64,000 nucleotides of DNA from positions 36,180 through 100,179 of the forward strand of contig JACRBZ010000073.1 of the NCBI GenBank assembly GCA_016219185.1, written 5' to 3'. The notes below the pieces were generated by a model. It searched no databases. It saw only the letters and a program-made list of their open reading frames with translations, and had not been told where the DNA came from. Numbering within the stretch: the first letter of the stretch is position 1; the number at the start of each line of letters is the position of its first letter. Position numbers and translations under genes: made by a program. This document shows, one piece after another, positions 47,592 through 57,087 of the stretch. The stretch is from Deltaproteobacteria bacterium. GTDB taxonomy: Bacteria; Desulfobacterota; Desulfobacteria; Desulfobacterales; Desulfatirhabdiaceae.

Positions 47592-49739
47592 ATGGCGTTA
47601 AATCTGGAGGCGGTGGGAAAACCCATTGGCCCTGTCAGCAAGGATTACACCTGGAAAGACGTGGTTTTGTATGCCCTTGGGGTGGGATCAGGCTCTTCGG
47701 AACTCGAATACTGTTATGAAAACAAGCTAAAAGTATTGCCGAGTTTCTCCATTGCGGCCATTTTTGATTTCCTGGCCCATATTGGCGTCACCTCCAATGT
47801 CAATCTGGCCGGAATCCTTCACGGGGAGCAGCGCCTGATCTTTCACCGTCCCATTCCCACCGAAGGGAAGCTGACCACCTGGGGAAAGATCACCCACTAC
47901 TATGACAAGGGCGCTGAAAAAGGCGCCCTTGTGGTTGCGGAAAGCGACACGTATCATTCCAATGGCCAGAAGCTCTTTACCAGCATCATGACCATATTTT
48001 CACGACTTGACGGCGGATTCGGCGGTGAAAACGCGCCCAGGGAAAATATCGTGTTTCCGGACCGGGAACCGGATTTCATCGTGGATGCGCACCCTTCAGA
48101 AAACCAGCCCCTTATTTACCGTCTTTCCGGCGATATTTTCGACCTTCACGTGGATCCGGATTTTGCCAGAATGGCAGGATTTGAAAAACCCATCATGCAC
48201 GGACTTTGCACCCACGGGTATGCGTGCCGGGCCCTGATTCAAAGCCTGGTTCCGGGAGCGCCTGAAAAAGTCAGGCGCATGGACTGCCGGTTTAGCAAGA
48301 CCCTTTATCCCGGAATTCCCGTTCAGACCCTGATCTGGAAAACCGACGAGGGAAAGGCCGTGTGGCGGACCTTGAATGCCCAGACAGGGGCTGTGGTCAT
48401 GGATAACGGGGTATTTGAATATGGCGAGGTGCCGGAGGAAAGCATCCGGCCGGAGGAGAATATCCGATTTGACGGCCGGGTTGCGGTCATTACCGGGGCC
48501 GGGGCAGGGCTTGGCCGGGTCTATGCCCTGGAGCTGGCCAGACGCGGGGCAAAAGTGGTGGTCAATGACCTGGGCAGTGCCCGGGATGGCTCGGGCCAGG
48601 GCTCATCCGCTCCGGCGGATCAGGTGGTCCGGGAAATCCAGGACCTCGGGGGAGAGGCTGTTGCCAACTACGACAACGTGGCCACGCCCGAAGGCGGCAA
48701 GGCAATCATTCAAACTGCTCTGGATGCCTTTGGAACCGTTGACATCCTGATCAACAATGCCGGCATCCTGCGGGACAAAAGCATTCTTAAAATGGAGCCG
48801 GAAAACTGGCAGGCGGTCATGGATGTGCATTTGAACGGGGCATATCACGTTTCCCGGCCCGCTTTTGAGGTGATGAGGGAAAAAGGCTATGGCCGGATCC
48901 TGATGACCACGTCCGCTGCCGGTCTTTACGGCAATTTCGGCCAGACCAATTACGCCGCTGCCAAAATGGGGCTCGTTGGCCTGATGAACACCCTGAAGCT
49001 GGAAGGGGGAAAATACAATATCAAGGTCAATACCATCGCTCCCCTGGCTGCCTCCCGGCTTACCGAGGATGTCACGCCGCCCGAGCTGTTTCAAAAGATG
49101 AAACCCGAATTCGTGGCGCCGCTGGCCCTTTACCTGTGTTCGGAAATGTGTCCGGTCAGCGGATCCATTTATAATGCCGGCATGGGCTTTTTTAACCGGG
49201 CAGCGGTGGTGACCGGTCCGGGGATGACCCTGGGGAACGCAAAAACCTTTCCCACCGTCGAAGATATCATTGCCAACATCGAAGCCATATCCACGCTCGA
49301 AGGGGGAAAGGAATATCTCCATCTCAACGACCAGGTCGGGGATGCCTGCTCGGCCCTGCTGACCCCGCAGAAAGCCATTGGCCCGAAATCCGCTCATAAA
49401 GAGGCTGCCAAAGGGTTTGAAACCGCATCCGCCGTGTTTGAAGCCATGCCGGCCGCATTCAAACCCGATGCCGCATCCGGCGTGAATGTGGTTTTTCAGT
49501 ATATCATTTCCGGGGCAAATGGCGGGGACTGGTCCTGCACCATCCGGGATCAGTCCTGCGTGGTTGCCCCGGGACGGCACGATGCGCCGACCTGCACCCT
49601 TAAAATTGCCGATGCGGATTTTCTGGACATGATGAACGGCAAGCTTAAACCCATGCAGGCCTATACTTCAGGCAAGCTCAAGATCGAAGGCGATATCATG
49701 AAATCGCAGTTGATCGAAAAACTCTTTGCGATGAGATAA
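47592..49739 (+). CDS. Multifunctional beta-oxidation protein: hydratase-2 (MaoC-like)-SDR-SCP2
   Basis: Hot-dog hydratase region (YRLSGDIFDLHVDPDFARMAGFEKPIMHGLCTHG), SDR (VAVITGAGAGLGRVYALELARRGAKVVVNDLG), C-terminal SCP2-like domain. Confidence 0.88.
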   Translation: MALNLEAVGKPIGPVSKDYTWKDVVLYALGVGSGSSELEYCYENKLKVLPSFSIAAIFDFLAHIGVTSNVNLAGILHGEQRLIFHRPIPTEGKLTTWGKITHYYDKGAEKGALVVAESDTYHSNGQKLFTSIMTIFSRLDGGFGGENAPRENIVFPDREPDFIVDAHPSENQPLIYRLSGDIFDLHVDPDFARMAGFEKPIMHGLCTHGYACRALIQSLVPGAPEKVRRMDCRFSKTLYPGIPVQTLIWKTDEGKAVWRTLNAQTGAVVMDNGVFEYGEVPEESIRPEENIRFDGRVAVITGAGAGLGRVYALELARRGAKVVVNDLGSARDGSGQGSSAPADQVVREIQDLGGEAVANYDNVATPEGGKAIIQTALDAFGTVDILINNAGILRDKSILKMEPENWQAVMDVHLNGAYHVSRPAFEVMREKGYGRILMTTSAAGLYGNFGQTNYAAAKMGLVGLMNTLKLEGGKYNIKVNTIAPLAASRLTEDVTPPELFQKMKPEFVAPLALYLCSEMCPVSGSIYNAGMGFFNRAAVVTGPGMTLGNAKTFPTVEDIIANIEAISTLEGGKEYLHLNDQVGDACSALLTPQKAIGPKSAHKEAAKGFETASAVFEAMPAAFKPDAASGVNVVFQYIISGANGGDWSCTIRDQSCVVAPGRHDAPTCTLKIADADFLDMMNGKLKPMQAYTSGKLKIEGDIMKSQLIEKLFAMR

Positions 49740-49773
49740 CGGGAGAAAACCCGTTAATTCGAATGGGGGAAAT

Positions 49774-52140
49774 ATGATCGGAATTACATCTTACGGCGCT
49801 TATATTCCGCGCCTTCGACTGGATCGAATGTCTATTTTTCAGGCAATGGGCTGGTTTGCACCGGCCATTGCGATGGTGGCTCAGGGAGAGCGCTCCATGT
49901 GCAACTGGGATGAAGACGCCGTCACCCTGGCGGTGGAGGCCTGCCGGGACTGTCTGAAAGGACAGGACAAAAAAGTCCTGGATGCCGTTTATCTGGCGTC
50001 CACCACCCTGCCTTTCAGCGACCGGCAGAATGCCGGCATCGTGGCAGCGGCCCTGAATCTTCCCAAAAGCCTCATGACCCTTGATATGACGGCCTCGCAA
50101 AAAGCCGGAACCAGCGCGCTGATTACCGCGCTGGAAGCCATTCGTGGCGGCGGAAAGCATCATATTCTGGTTGCCGCCTCGGATCGCCGGGAAACCCGGG
50201 CAGCCTATTTTTATGAAATGTGGTTCGGAGACGGGGCCGCTGCCCTTGCTGTCGGCGACAGGGATGTCATTGCCGAATTCAAGGGCTCGTATTCCGTGTC
50301 CTGCGATTTCGTGGATCATTACCGGGGCGCCGGCCATGCCTTCGATTACGTGTGGGAAGAACGCTGGGCCAGGGATGAAGGCTATTCCAGGATCATCCCG
50401 GAGGCTGTCAACGGCCTGCTGCAGCAGCTCGGGATCACCATTTCCGATGTGGATCGGCTCGTCTTCCCCTGCGTGTTCAAAGCCGAGCACCGCAACATCG
50501 CCAAAATCCTGGGCGCATCCCCGGATATACTCGGCGATACCCTGCATGAGGCCTGCGGGGAGACCGGCGCGGCTCACAGTCTGCTCATGCTGACCGCAGC
50601 CCTCGAGAGCGCCAAACCCGGCGACCGGATACTGGCAGCCGGGTTCGGGCAGGGATGCGATGCCCTGTATTTTGTGGTGACCGATAACATTACCCGTCTT
50701 TCACAAAGAAACGGCGTCAAGGGCAACCTCTCCAACAAGAAATCCATTGATAATTACCCGAAATTTTTAAAATTCAGAAATCTGATTCAGACTGAAACGG
50801 GGATCCGGGCCGAAGCCCCGAACCAGACGGCCATGACCGCGCTGTGGCGCAAGAACAAGATGATTCTTGGCCTTGTGGGCGGAAAATGCCGGGCCTGCGG
50901 CACCCCGCAGTTTCCGAAAATGGATATTTGCGTCAATCCGGCCTGTAATGCGTCCCATACCCAGGAAGATTATGAATTTTCGGAACTTCCGGCAATTGTC
51001 AAAACCTTTACCAGCGACCTTCTGGCCGTGTCCGTGGATCCGCCGGCCAAATACGGTATGATCCAGTTTGAAGCCGGCGGCAGATTCATGGCGGATTTTA
51101 CGGACTGCGACATGGAAGACCTTGCGGTCGGCCTTCCCATGAAAATGATGTTTAGAAAGCGCGGAGAAGATAAAGTCCGGGGGTTTGTCAATTATTTCTG
51201 GAAGGCTGTCCCGATTCCCGGGGCCAGGGAGGCCATGAACCGCATCTCTTTCAAGGATCGCGTGGCCATCATTACCGGGGCAGGGGCGGGCCTCGGGAGG
51301 GCCTATGCCCTGGAACTGGCCCGTCGCGGGGCAAAGCTTGTGATCAATGATTTCGGCGGCTCCCGGGATGGCTCCGGAACTGGCGAATCCTCTCCCGCGG
51401 ATCGGGTGGTTCAGGAAATAAAAGCCCTGGGCGCAGAAGCCGTGGCCAATTACGACAATGTCGCCACCCCGGACGGGGGTGAGAGAATCGTCCAGACCGC
51501 GCTCAGCGCCTTTGGCCGCGTGGATATTCTGATCAACAACGCCGGAATTCTGCGGGACAAGAGTTTTGCCCGGATGGAACCGGACAACTGGAATGCGGTT
51601 CTGGCCGTTCACTTGAACGGGGCTTACCATGTGACGCGCCCGGCTTTTCAGGCCATGAAGGATGCCGGGTACGGCCGGATTCTCATGACCACATCGGCCG
51701 CAGGGCTCTACGGCAATTTCGGCCAGACCAATTATTCCGCGGCCAAAATGGCCCTGGTCGGATTCATGAACGCTTTAAAACAGGAAGGTCTGAAATATAA
51801 CATACATGTTAACACCATTGCGCCCCTGGCGGCATCCCGCCTGACGGAAGACGTGATGCCGCCGGAGATCTTCGAGCGCTCGCAGCCGGAGCTGGTGGTG
51901 CCGATGGCGCTTTATCTATGCAGTGAAACGTGCGGGGAAACCGGAGCCATCTTCAATGCCGGCATGGGGTATTACAGCCGGGCCGCCATTTTGACTGGGC
52001 CGGGCGTGCAGCTCTCGGACGGCGACAATCCCCCGACCCCGGAGCAGATTCATCGGAACTGGGACGCCATTAATCATCTGACCGGCGCCAGGGAAACTTC
52101 CAATCTGACGGAAGCGTTGATGGCCATGATGAATCCGTGA
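49774..52140 (+). CDS. HMG-CoA-synthase/KAS III-like domain, DUF35 Zn-ribbon/OB-fold and SDR fusion
   Basis: MIGITSYGAYIPRLRLDR start, GKCRACGTPQFPKMDICVNPAC Zn ribbon, then DRVAIITGAGAGLGRAYALELARRGAKLVINDFG SDR. Confidence 0.87.
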   Translation: MIGITSYGAYIPRLRLDRMSIFQAMGWFAPAIAMVAQGERSMCNWDEDAVTLAVEACRDCLKGQDKKVLDAVYLASTTLPFSDRQNAGIVAAALNLPKSLMTLDMTASQKAGTSALITALEAIRGGGKHHILVAASDRRETRAAYFYEMWFGDGAAALAVGDRDVIAEFKGSYSVSCDFVDHYRGAGHAFDYVWEERWARDEGYSRIIPEAVNGLLQQLGITISDVDRLVFPCVFKAEHRNIAKILGASPDILGDTLHEACGETGAAHSLLMLTAALESAKPGDRILAAGFGQGCDALYFVVTDNITRLSQRNGVKGNLSNKKSIDNYPKFLKFRNLIQTETGIRAEAPNQTAMTALWRKNKMILGLVGGKCRACGTPQFPKMDICVNPACNASHTQEDYEFSELPAIVKTFTSDLLAVSVDPPAKYGMIQFEAGGRFMADFTDCDMEDLAVGLPMKMMFRKRGEDKVRGFVNYFWKAVPIPGAREAMNRISFKDRVAIITGAGAGLGRAYALELARRGAKLVINDFGGSRDGSGTGESSPADRVVQEIKALGAEAVANYDNVATPDGGERIVQTALSAFGRVDILINNAGILRDKSFARMEPDNWNAVLAVHLNGAYHVTRPAFQAMKDAGYGRILMTTSAAGLYGNFGQTNYSAAKMALVGFMNALKQEGLKYNIHVNTIAPLAASRLTEDVMPPEIFERSQPELVVPMALYLCSETCGETGAIFNAGMGYYSRAAILTGPGVQLSDGDNPPTPEQIHRNWDAINHLTGARETSNLTEALMAMMNP

Positions 52141-52215
52141 CCGGCAGCCATAACCAATCACGAAAGCCGGCCCGATGGCCGCTTTCATACAAATGACCGA
52201 GGAGGACGCCTTCCT

Positions 52216-53424
52216 ATGGCTACAGGAATCAAAGATAAAGTTGCAATCATCGGAATGGGATGCACCCGCTTTGGGGAACGCTGGGACAAGGGCGCCGAAG
52301 AGCTGATGGTGGAAGCCTTCGAAGAATGCCTGATCGATGCCGGCATTGAAAAAAAACAGATCGAGGCTGCCTGGTTTGGCACCTGCATGGAGGAAGTCAG
52401 TGTGGGGAAAAGCGCGATACCGCTTTCCACGACCCTGAGGCTTCCGTTCATCCCGGTGACGCGGGTGGAAAATTACTGTGCAACCGGGACCGAAGCCTTC
52501 CGGGGTGCCTGCTATGCCGTGGCTTCCGGAGCCTACGACATCTGCATGGCACTGGGGGTTGAAAAACTAAAGGACACGGGCTACGGCGGTCTTCCCAATT
52601 TCGGATCCAATGCCGGAACCCTGACCTGGCAGTGGTGGCCGAATCTGACGGCTCCGGGATCTTTTGCCCAGCTTGCCAGCGCCTATGCCGCAAAATACCG
52701 GATCAAGGATGCGGACCTGAAGCGCGCCATGGCCCATGTCTCGGTTAAGAGTCATGCCAACGGTGCGTTAAACCCCAAGGCCCATTTGCGAAAACCGGTT
52801 ACCGAAGCCCAGGTGATCAACTCTCCCATCATCGCCCACCCCCTGGGTCTGTTTGATTGCTGCGGGGTCAGTGACGGATCGGCCTGCGCCATTGTCACCA
52901 CTCCGGAAATTGCCGAAAAGTTAGGGAAAAAAGATTTTGTTACCGTCAAATCCATTCAACTGGCCCTTAGCAGCGGCGAGGAGGCCGGATTCAATGAATG
53001 GGACGGGGATCATTTCGCCACCACCACCCGGTGCAGCATCAAAGCCTATCAGGAAGCCGGCATCCGGCATCCCCGGGAAGAGATCAGCATGATGGAAGTT
53101 CATGACTGTTTTTCCATTACCGAGCTGGTGACCATGGAGGACCTTCATATTTCGGAAAGGGGCCAGGCCGTTACGGACATTATGGATGGGTTTTATGACC
53201 GGGACGGCAAAGTGCCCTGCCAGGTGGACGGCGGTCTCAAATGTTTCGGACACCCCATCGGCGCTTCCGGGATTCGCATGCTGTATGAAATGTATCTTCA
53301 GCTCCACGGACGGGCGGACAAACGGCAGCTTGAAAATCCCCGCTTCGGACTCACCCACAACCTGGGCGGGTTTCCGTTCCAGAATGTGTGCAGCATCTCC
53401 ATCATCGGCAAATATGAAAAATGA
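52216..53424 (+). CDS. Thiolase (SCPx-type acetyl-CoA acyltransferase)
   Basis: RVENYCATGTEAFRGACYAVASG active-site region, EVHDCFSITELV, CFGHPIGASG. Confidence 0.9.
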   Translation: MATGIKDKVAIIGMGCTRFGERWDKGAEELMVEAFEECLIDAGIEKKQIEAAWFGTCMEEVSVGKSAIPLSTTLRLPFIPVTRVENYCATGTEAFRGACYAVASGAYDICMALGVEKLKDTGYGGLPNFGSNAGTLTWQWWPNLTAPGSFAQLASAYAAKYRIKDADLKRAMAHVSVKSHANGALNPKAHLRKPVTEAQVINSPIIAHPLGLFDCCGVSDGSACAIVTTPEIAEKLGKKDFVTVKSIQLALSSGEEAGFNEWDGDHFATTTRCSIKAYQEAGIRHPREEISMMEVHDCFSITELVTMEDLHISERGQAVTDIMDGFYDRDGKVPCQVDGGLKCFGHPIGASGIRMLYEMYLQLHGRADKRQLENPRFGLTHNLGGFPFQNVCSISIIGKYEK

Positions 53425-53580
53425 CTTCGTACCGGCGGCACGGCGTTCCGCTGTTCCACCTGTCCAATATCTGCGTTGCGCTTCATCCTTCGTCATTGCG
53501 GCGTACCCAAATGTACGGCAGGCGGAACGCCGGTCCTCAAAATTCGCGCGCCTTGATCTTGGACTTTTTTCGAAGCCATC
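53421..53580. repeat. Dispersed palindrome-ended repeat, copy R4
   Basis: aTGActtcgt...cgttgcgcttcatccttcgtcattgcggcgtacccaaatgtacggcaggcggaacgccggtcctc...ggacttttttcgaagccatc; its left end carries the thiolase stop codon. Confidence 0.85.
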
Positions 53581-53607
53581 AAAAATAGGGGGTAAGGAGG
53601 GAATACC

Positions 53608-54750
53608 GTGGAGATATTAACCTATACGGACGCCCATAACGATTTTCGTAAGCGTCTTCGGGCGTTTCTGGAGATCGAGGTCATTCCGTTCGTGGATCAG
53701 TGGGAAAAAGATAAAATCATCCCCAGGGATATCTGGCGGAAAACCGGAAAAGCCGGCTTTTTATGTCCCTGTGTCTCCCCGCAATACGGGGGGCTGGGCG
53801 GCGATTACCGGTACTCGGTCATCGTGGCCGAAGAGCTGGCCGGAACCTGTCATACGGGGCTTGCCGCCGGCCTTCACAGCGATGTGGTCGTGCCGTACAT
53901 CGAATCCTACGGATCAGAGGAGATCCGGCAAAAATACCTGCCGGGCTGTGTTTCGGGAGACATGGTTACGGCCGTTGCCATGACCGAACCCGGAGCCGGC
54001 AGCGATCTGGCCGCCATGGGAACGACTGCCGAGGAAACCGGGGACGATGTCATCTTAAACGGTTCAAAAACATTCATCTCAAACGGGGTTCATGCGGATC
54101 TCGTGGTGCTGGCCGCCAGGGACCCGGCCGTCGAAAACCCCTATCAGGCCATATCCCTTTATCTTCTGGAGAGCGGAACCCCTGGCTTCAAGCGGGGCAG
54201 GCATCTCGAGAAAATGGGCTGGTGGAGTCAGGACACGGCCGAGCTGTTTTTTACAAACTGTCGCATCCCCCGGAAAAACCGTCTGGGAGAAAAAGGCATG
54301 GGTTTTTTCATGCTCATGGAAAAACTCCAGCAGGAGCGCCTGACCTGCGCTGTCGGCGCCGTAACCGCAGCGGAAATGATCTTAAAATGGATCACGAATT
54401 ATTGCAAAAATACCCGGGTATCCGGAAAGCCGCTCTCCAAGTTTCAGGCCACGCAGTTCAGCCTGGTTGAAATGGCAACCGAAGTCAAAATAGGCAGAAC
54501 TTTTGTGGATAAGCTGATTCTGGAGCATATCGCTCATGAAAACGTGGTGGTGGAAACGTCCATGGCCAAGTACTGGACCACGGAAATGGTGCGCCGGGTT
54601 GCTGACAGAAGCCTGGACATTATGGGAAATGATGGTATGCTGGAAAAATTTCCGATGGCCAGGGCCTGGCGGGACGTGCGGGTCATGTCCATTTTTGCCG
54701 GAACCAATGAAATCATGAAAGGCATTGCCGCCAAATTCATGGGACTTTGA
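53608..54750 (+). CDS. Acyl-CoA dehydrogenase
   Basis: VAMTEPGAGSDLAAMGTTAE, LNGSKTFISNG, RRVADRSLDIMGNDGMLEKFPMARAWRDVRVMSIFAGTNEIMKGI. Confidence 0.95.
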   Translation: MEILTYTDAHNDFRKRLRAFLEIEVIPFVDQWEKDKIIPRDIWRKTGKAGFLCPCVSPQYGGLGGDYRYSVIVAEELAGTCHTGLAAGLHSDVVVPYIESYGSEEIRQKYLPGCVSGDMVTAVAMTEPGAGSDLAAMGTTAEETGDDVILNGSKTFISNGVHADLVVLAARDPAVENPYQAISLYLLESGTPGFKRGRHLEKMGWWSQDTAELFFTNCRIPRKNRLGEKGMGFFMLMEKLQQERLTCAVGAVTAAEMILKWITNYCKNTRVSGKPLSKFQATQFSLVEMATEVKIGRTFVDKLILEHIAHENVVVETSMAKYWTTEMVRRVADRSLDIMGNDGMLEKFPMARAWRDVRVMSIFAGTNEIMKGIAAKFMGL

Positions 54751-54767
54751 AAAAGCGAGGATTTTTC

Positions 54768-56771
54768 ATGTACAGAACACTTTTTAGCCCGATTCGAATC
54801 AATACCGTTGAAATCAAAAACCGGATCGCTTATCCGGCCCTGGGGCTGCTTTACTCTTACGACAGCAAGCTGAACGACCGGTACTATGCCTATTTTGCGG
54901 AAAGAGCAAGGGGCGGAGCAGGCCTTGTGACGGTGGGGCCGGTTGGGGTGGATTTTCTGGGCTCCGGGCTTCTGGCCCTGTCCCTGGCAGGCGATGATGC
55001 CCTACCGTCTTTTCAAAAACTATCCGGCGTCATTCATGACGGGGGCGCAAAGGCCTGGGTCCAGCTCTTTCATGCCGGGGCCTATTCCCATCCCGTTCTG
55101 ATCGATGGCAAAGAGCCCATTGCCCCGTCCGCGGTGTTTTCCAGCTACTCACGGGTGACGCCGCGGGAAATGACCCTTGAGGATATTCAGGAGGTTCAAA
55201 ATAGTTTTATCCAGGCAGCGCTTCGCGCCAAGGCAGCCGGGTTTGACGGGGTCGAAATCATTGCTTCCGCCGGTTATCTGGTATCCCAGTTTTTATCCCC
55301 CATCCGAAATCTGCGGACCGATGCATATGGCGGCAGTTTTGAAAACAGGACCCGCTTTCCCCGGGAGCTGATTGAAAAGATGCGATCCATCCTGGGAAAA
55401 GACTATCCCATTACCATTCGTATGGCGGGAAATGATTTTGTGCCCGGCAGCAACAGCGATACGGAAACCCCGGAAATCGCCAGGGTCTATGAAAGGGCAG
55501 GGGTGGATGCCATCAACATCACCGGCGGATGGCATGAATCCCGGGTGCCGCAGCTTCCCATGGAGCTTCCCCGCTCGGCTTATGCGTATCTGGCGCTCAA
55601 CATCAAGCGGGCCGTATCCGTTCCGGTGATGGCCTCCAACCGGATTGCAGATCCGGCAACTGCGGAGCGGATTCTAACCGACGGCTATGCAGACATGGTC
55701 AACCTGGGCCGGGTTCTGATCGCGGATCCCGAGTGGCCCCTGAAGGCCTTTGAAGGCAGGGCCGATGAAATCCGTCCCTGCGTGGCCTGCTCTCAGGGCT
55801 GTACGGATCAGGTGTTCAGCGGCCAGCCGGTGTTCTGCATCGGAAATCCGCGCGCGGGTTTCGAGGCGGAGCGAAACATTCAAAAAACCGGCGCTCCCAA
55901 ACAAGTCATGATCGTGGGAGCCGGCCCGGCCGGGCTGGAAGCGGCGATTACAGCAACCCAGGCCGGTCACCGGGTCGAGCTTTATGAAAAAAGCCAGGAC
56001 ATCGGAGGCCAGCTTTGGATGGCCGGGGCCCCGCCGCACAAGCGAGAGATTCTGGAATATGTCCGGTATTATTCGGCGATGATCCGAAAACTTCAGATAC
56101 CGCTTTATCTGAACACTGCTGTGGATATGGATCTGATTCAAAGCAAAAAACCCGGGTTCGTCCTGATTGCCGAAGGCGCCGAAGCCCTGATCCCGCCGAT
56201 TCCGGGCGCAACCGATCCCGGAGTGTTCAACTCGTGGGAAGTGCTTCGCGAAAACCCCCTTCTGGGAAAGCGGGTGGCCATCATCGGCGGCGGGGCCGTG
56301 GGACTTGAAACCGCGCTATTCGTGGCAGCCAAGGGAACCATCACCCCGGAAATCCTGCATTTTCTCTTTACCTACGAGGCGGAAAGCGTTGAGCGGTTAA
56401 GGGAGCTGATGTTTCAGGGCTCTTCCCGGGTGACGGTGTTTGAAATGCTGCCCAAGGCCGGAAAAGATGTCGGCAAATCCACAAAATGGATTCTGACCGA
56501 CAATCTGAGACGCTATGGGGTCAAAGTGAATACCGGCACAAAAGTGATATCCATTCAAAGCGGGACCATCACCTACGAAAAAGACGGCGCCTCCTTTCAG
56601 GAAAACTTTGATTCGGTGATCCTGGCTTCGGGTTCCCGTCCGGTTCAGCGCCTTTCCCGAGAAATCGAATCGCTGAAAATTCCTTTTGCGGTCATCGGCG
56701 ACTGCATCAAACCCGGAAAAATCAACGACGCCATTCACGCCGGCTTTCTGGCGGCAACGGGAATCGGCTGA
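54768..56771 (+). CDS. 2,4-dienoyl-CoA reductase-like NADH:flavin oxidoreductase (OYE plus FAD/NAD domain)
   Basis: YRTLFSPIRINTVEIKNRIAYPA, CVACSQGCTDQVF, VMIVGAGPAGLEAAITATQAGHRVELYEK. Confidence 0.9.
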   Translation: MYRTLFSPIRINTVEIKNRIAYPALGLLYSYDSKLNDRYYAYFAERARGGAGLVTVGPVGVDFLGSGLLALSLAGDDALPSFQKLSGVIHDGGAKAWVQLFHAGAYSHPVLIDGKEPIAPSAVFSSYSRVTPREMTLEDIQEVQNSFIQAALRAKAAGFDGVEIIASAGYLVSQFLSPIRNLRTDAYGGSFENRTRFPRELIEKMRSILGKDYPITIRMAGNDFVPGSNSDTETPEIARVYERAGVDAINITGGWHESRVPQLPMELPRSAYAYLALNIKRAVSVPVMASNRIADPATAERILTDGYADMVNLGRVLIADPEWPLKAFEGRADEIRPCVACSQGCTDQVFSGQPVFCIGNPRAGFEAERNIQKTGAPKQVMIVGAGPAGLEAAITATQAGHRVELYEKSQDIGGQLWMAGAPPHKREILEYVRYYSAMIRKLQIPLYLNTAVDMDLIQSKKPGFVLIAEGAEALIPPIPGATDPGVFNSWEVLRENPLLGKRVAIIGGGAVGLETALFVAAKGTITPEILHFLFTYEAESVERLRELMFQGSSRVTVFEMLPKAGKDVGKSTKWILTDNLRRYGVKVNTGTKVISIQSGTITYEKDGASFQENFDSVILASGSRPVQRLSREIESLKIPFAVIGDCIKPGKINDAIHAGFLAATGIG

Positions 56772-56814
56772 TTCGTATCGTTCATTTGGGATTGAGATAG
56801 ATTCCAAAATACCC

Positions 56815-56863
56815 GATCGTGAACCGTAACGCGTCAAAACCGGACTGGTCACGGTTCACGATC
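56815..56863. other. 13-bp perfect inverted repeat between the oxidoreductase and the CARF-ADA gene
   Basis: GATCGTGAACCGT (56815..56827) / ACGGTTCACGATC (56851..56863). Confidence 0.7.
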
Positions 56864-57087
56864 CTTGACCATTGTTTGGCCAATCCTAAAAAATCCCCTT
56901 CGAAAATCCTGACCTCACGATCAAAATGATGAAATCTTTCCGATTTTTGCCACCAAAGTAAAATATCTCTTGATATATTGAGCAATTTCCATTTTAAACA
57001 AGTTTTGCCATAAAACTTTATAAGACGAAAATTGGTGGTTTCGCAAAAAGCCATCAAAATTCATTCCAGTTCAATCGGAGTGGGGTC

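Noticed and set aside
48603-49580. 325-aa minus-strand ORF, and similar long antisense ORFs at 49696..50577, 50767..51630, 12142..12942
   Set aside because: Mirror ORFs in high-GC third-position coding regions; the opposite strand carries the conserved enzyme domains.
52921-53496. 191-aa minus ORF beginning MTKDEAQRR
   Set aside because: Start lies in dispersed repeat R4 and the body is antisense to the thiolase.
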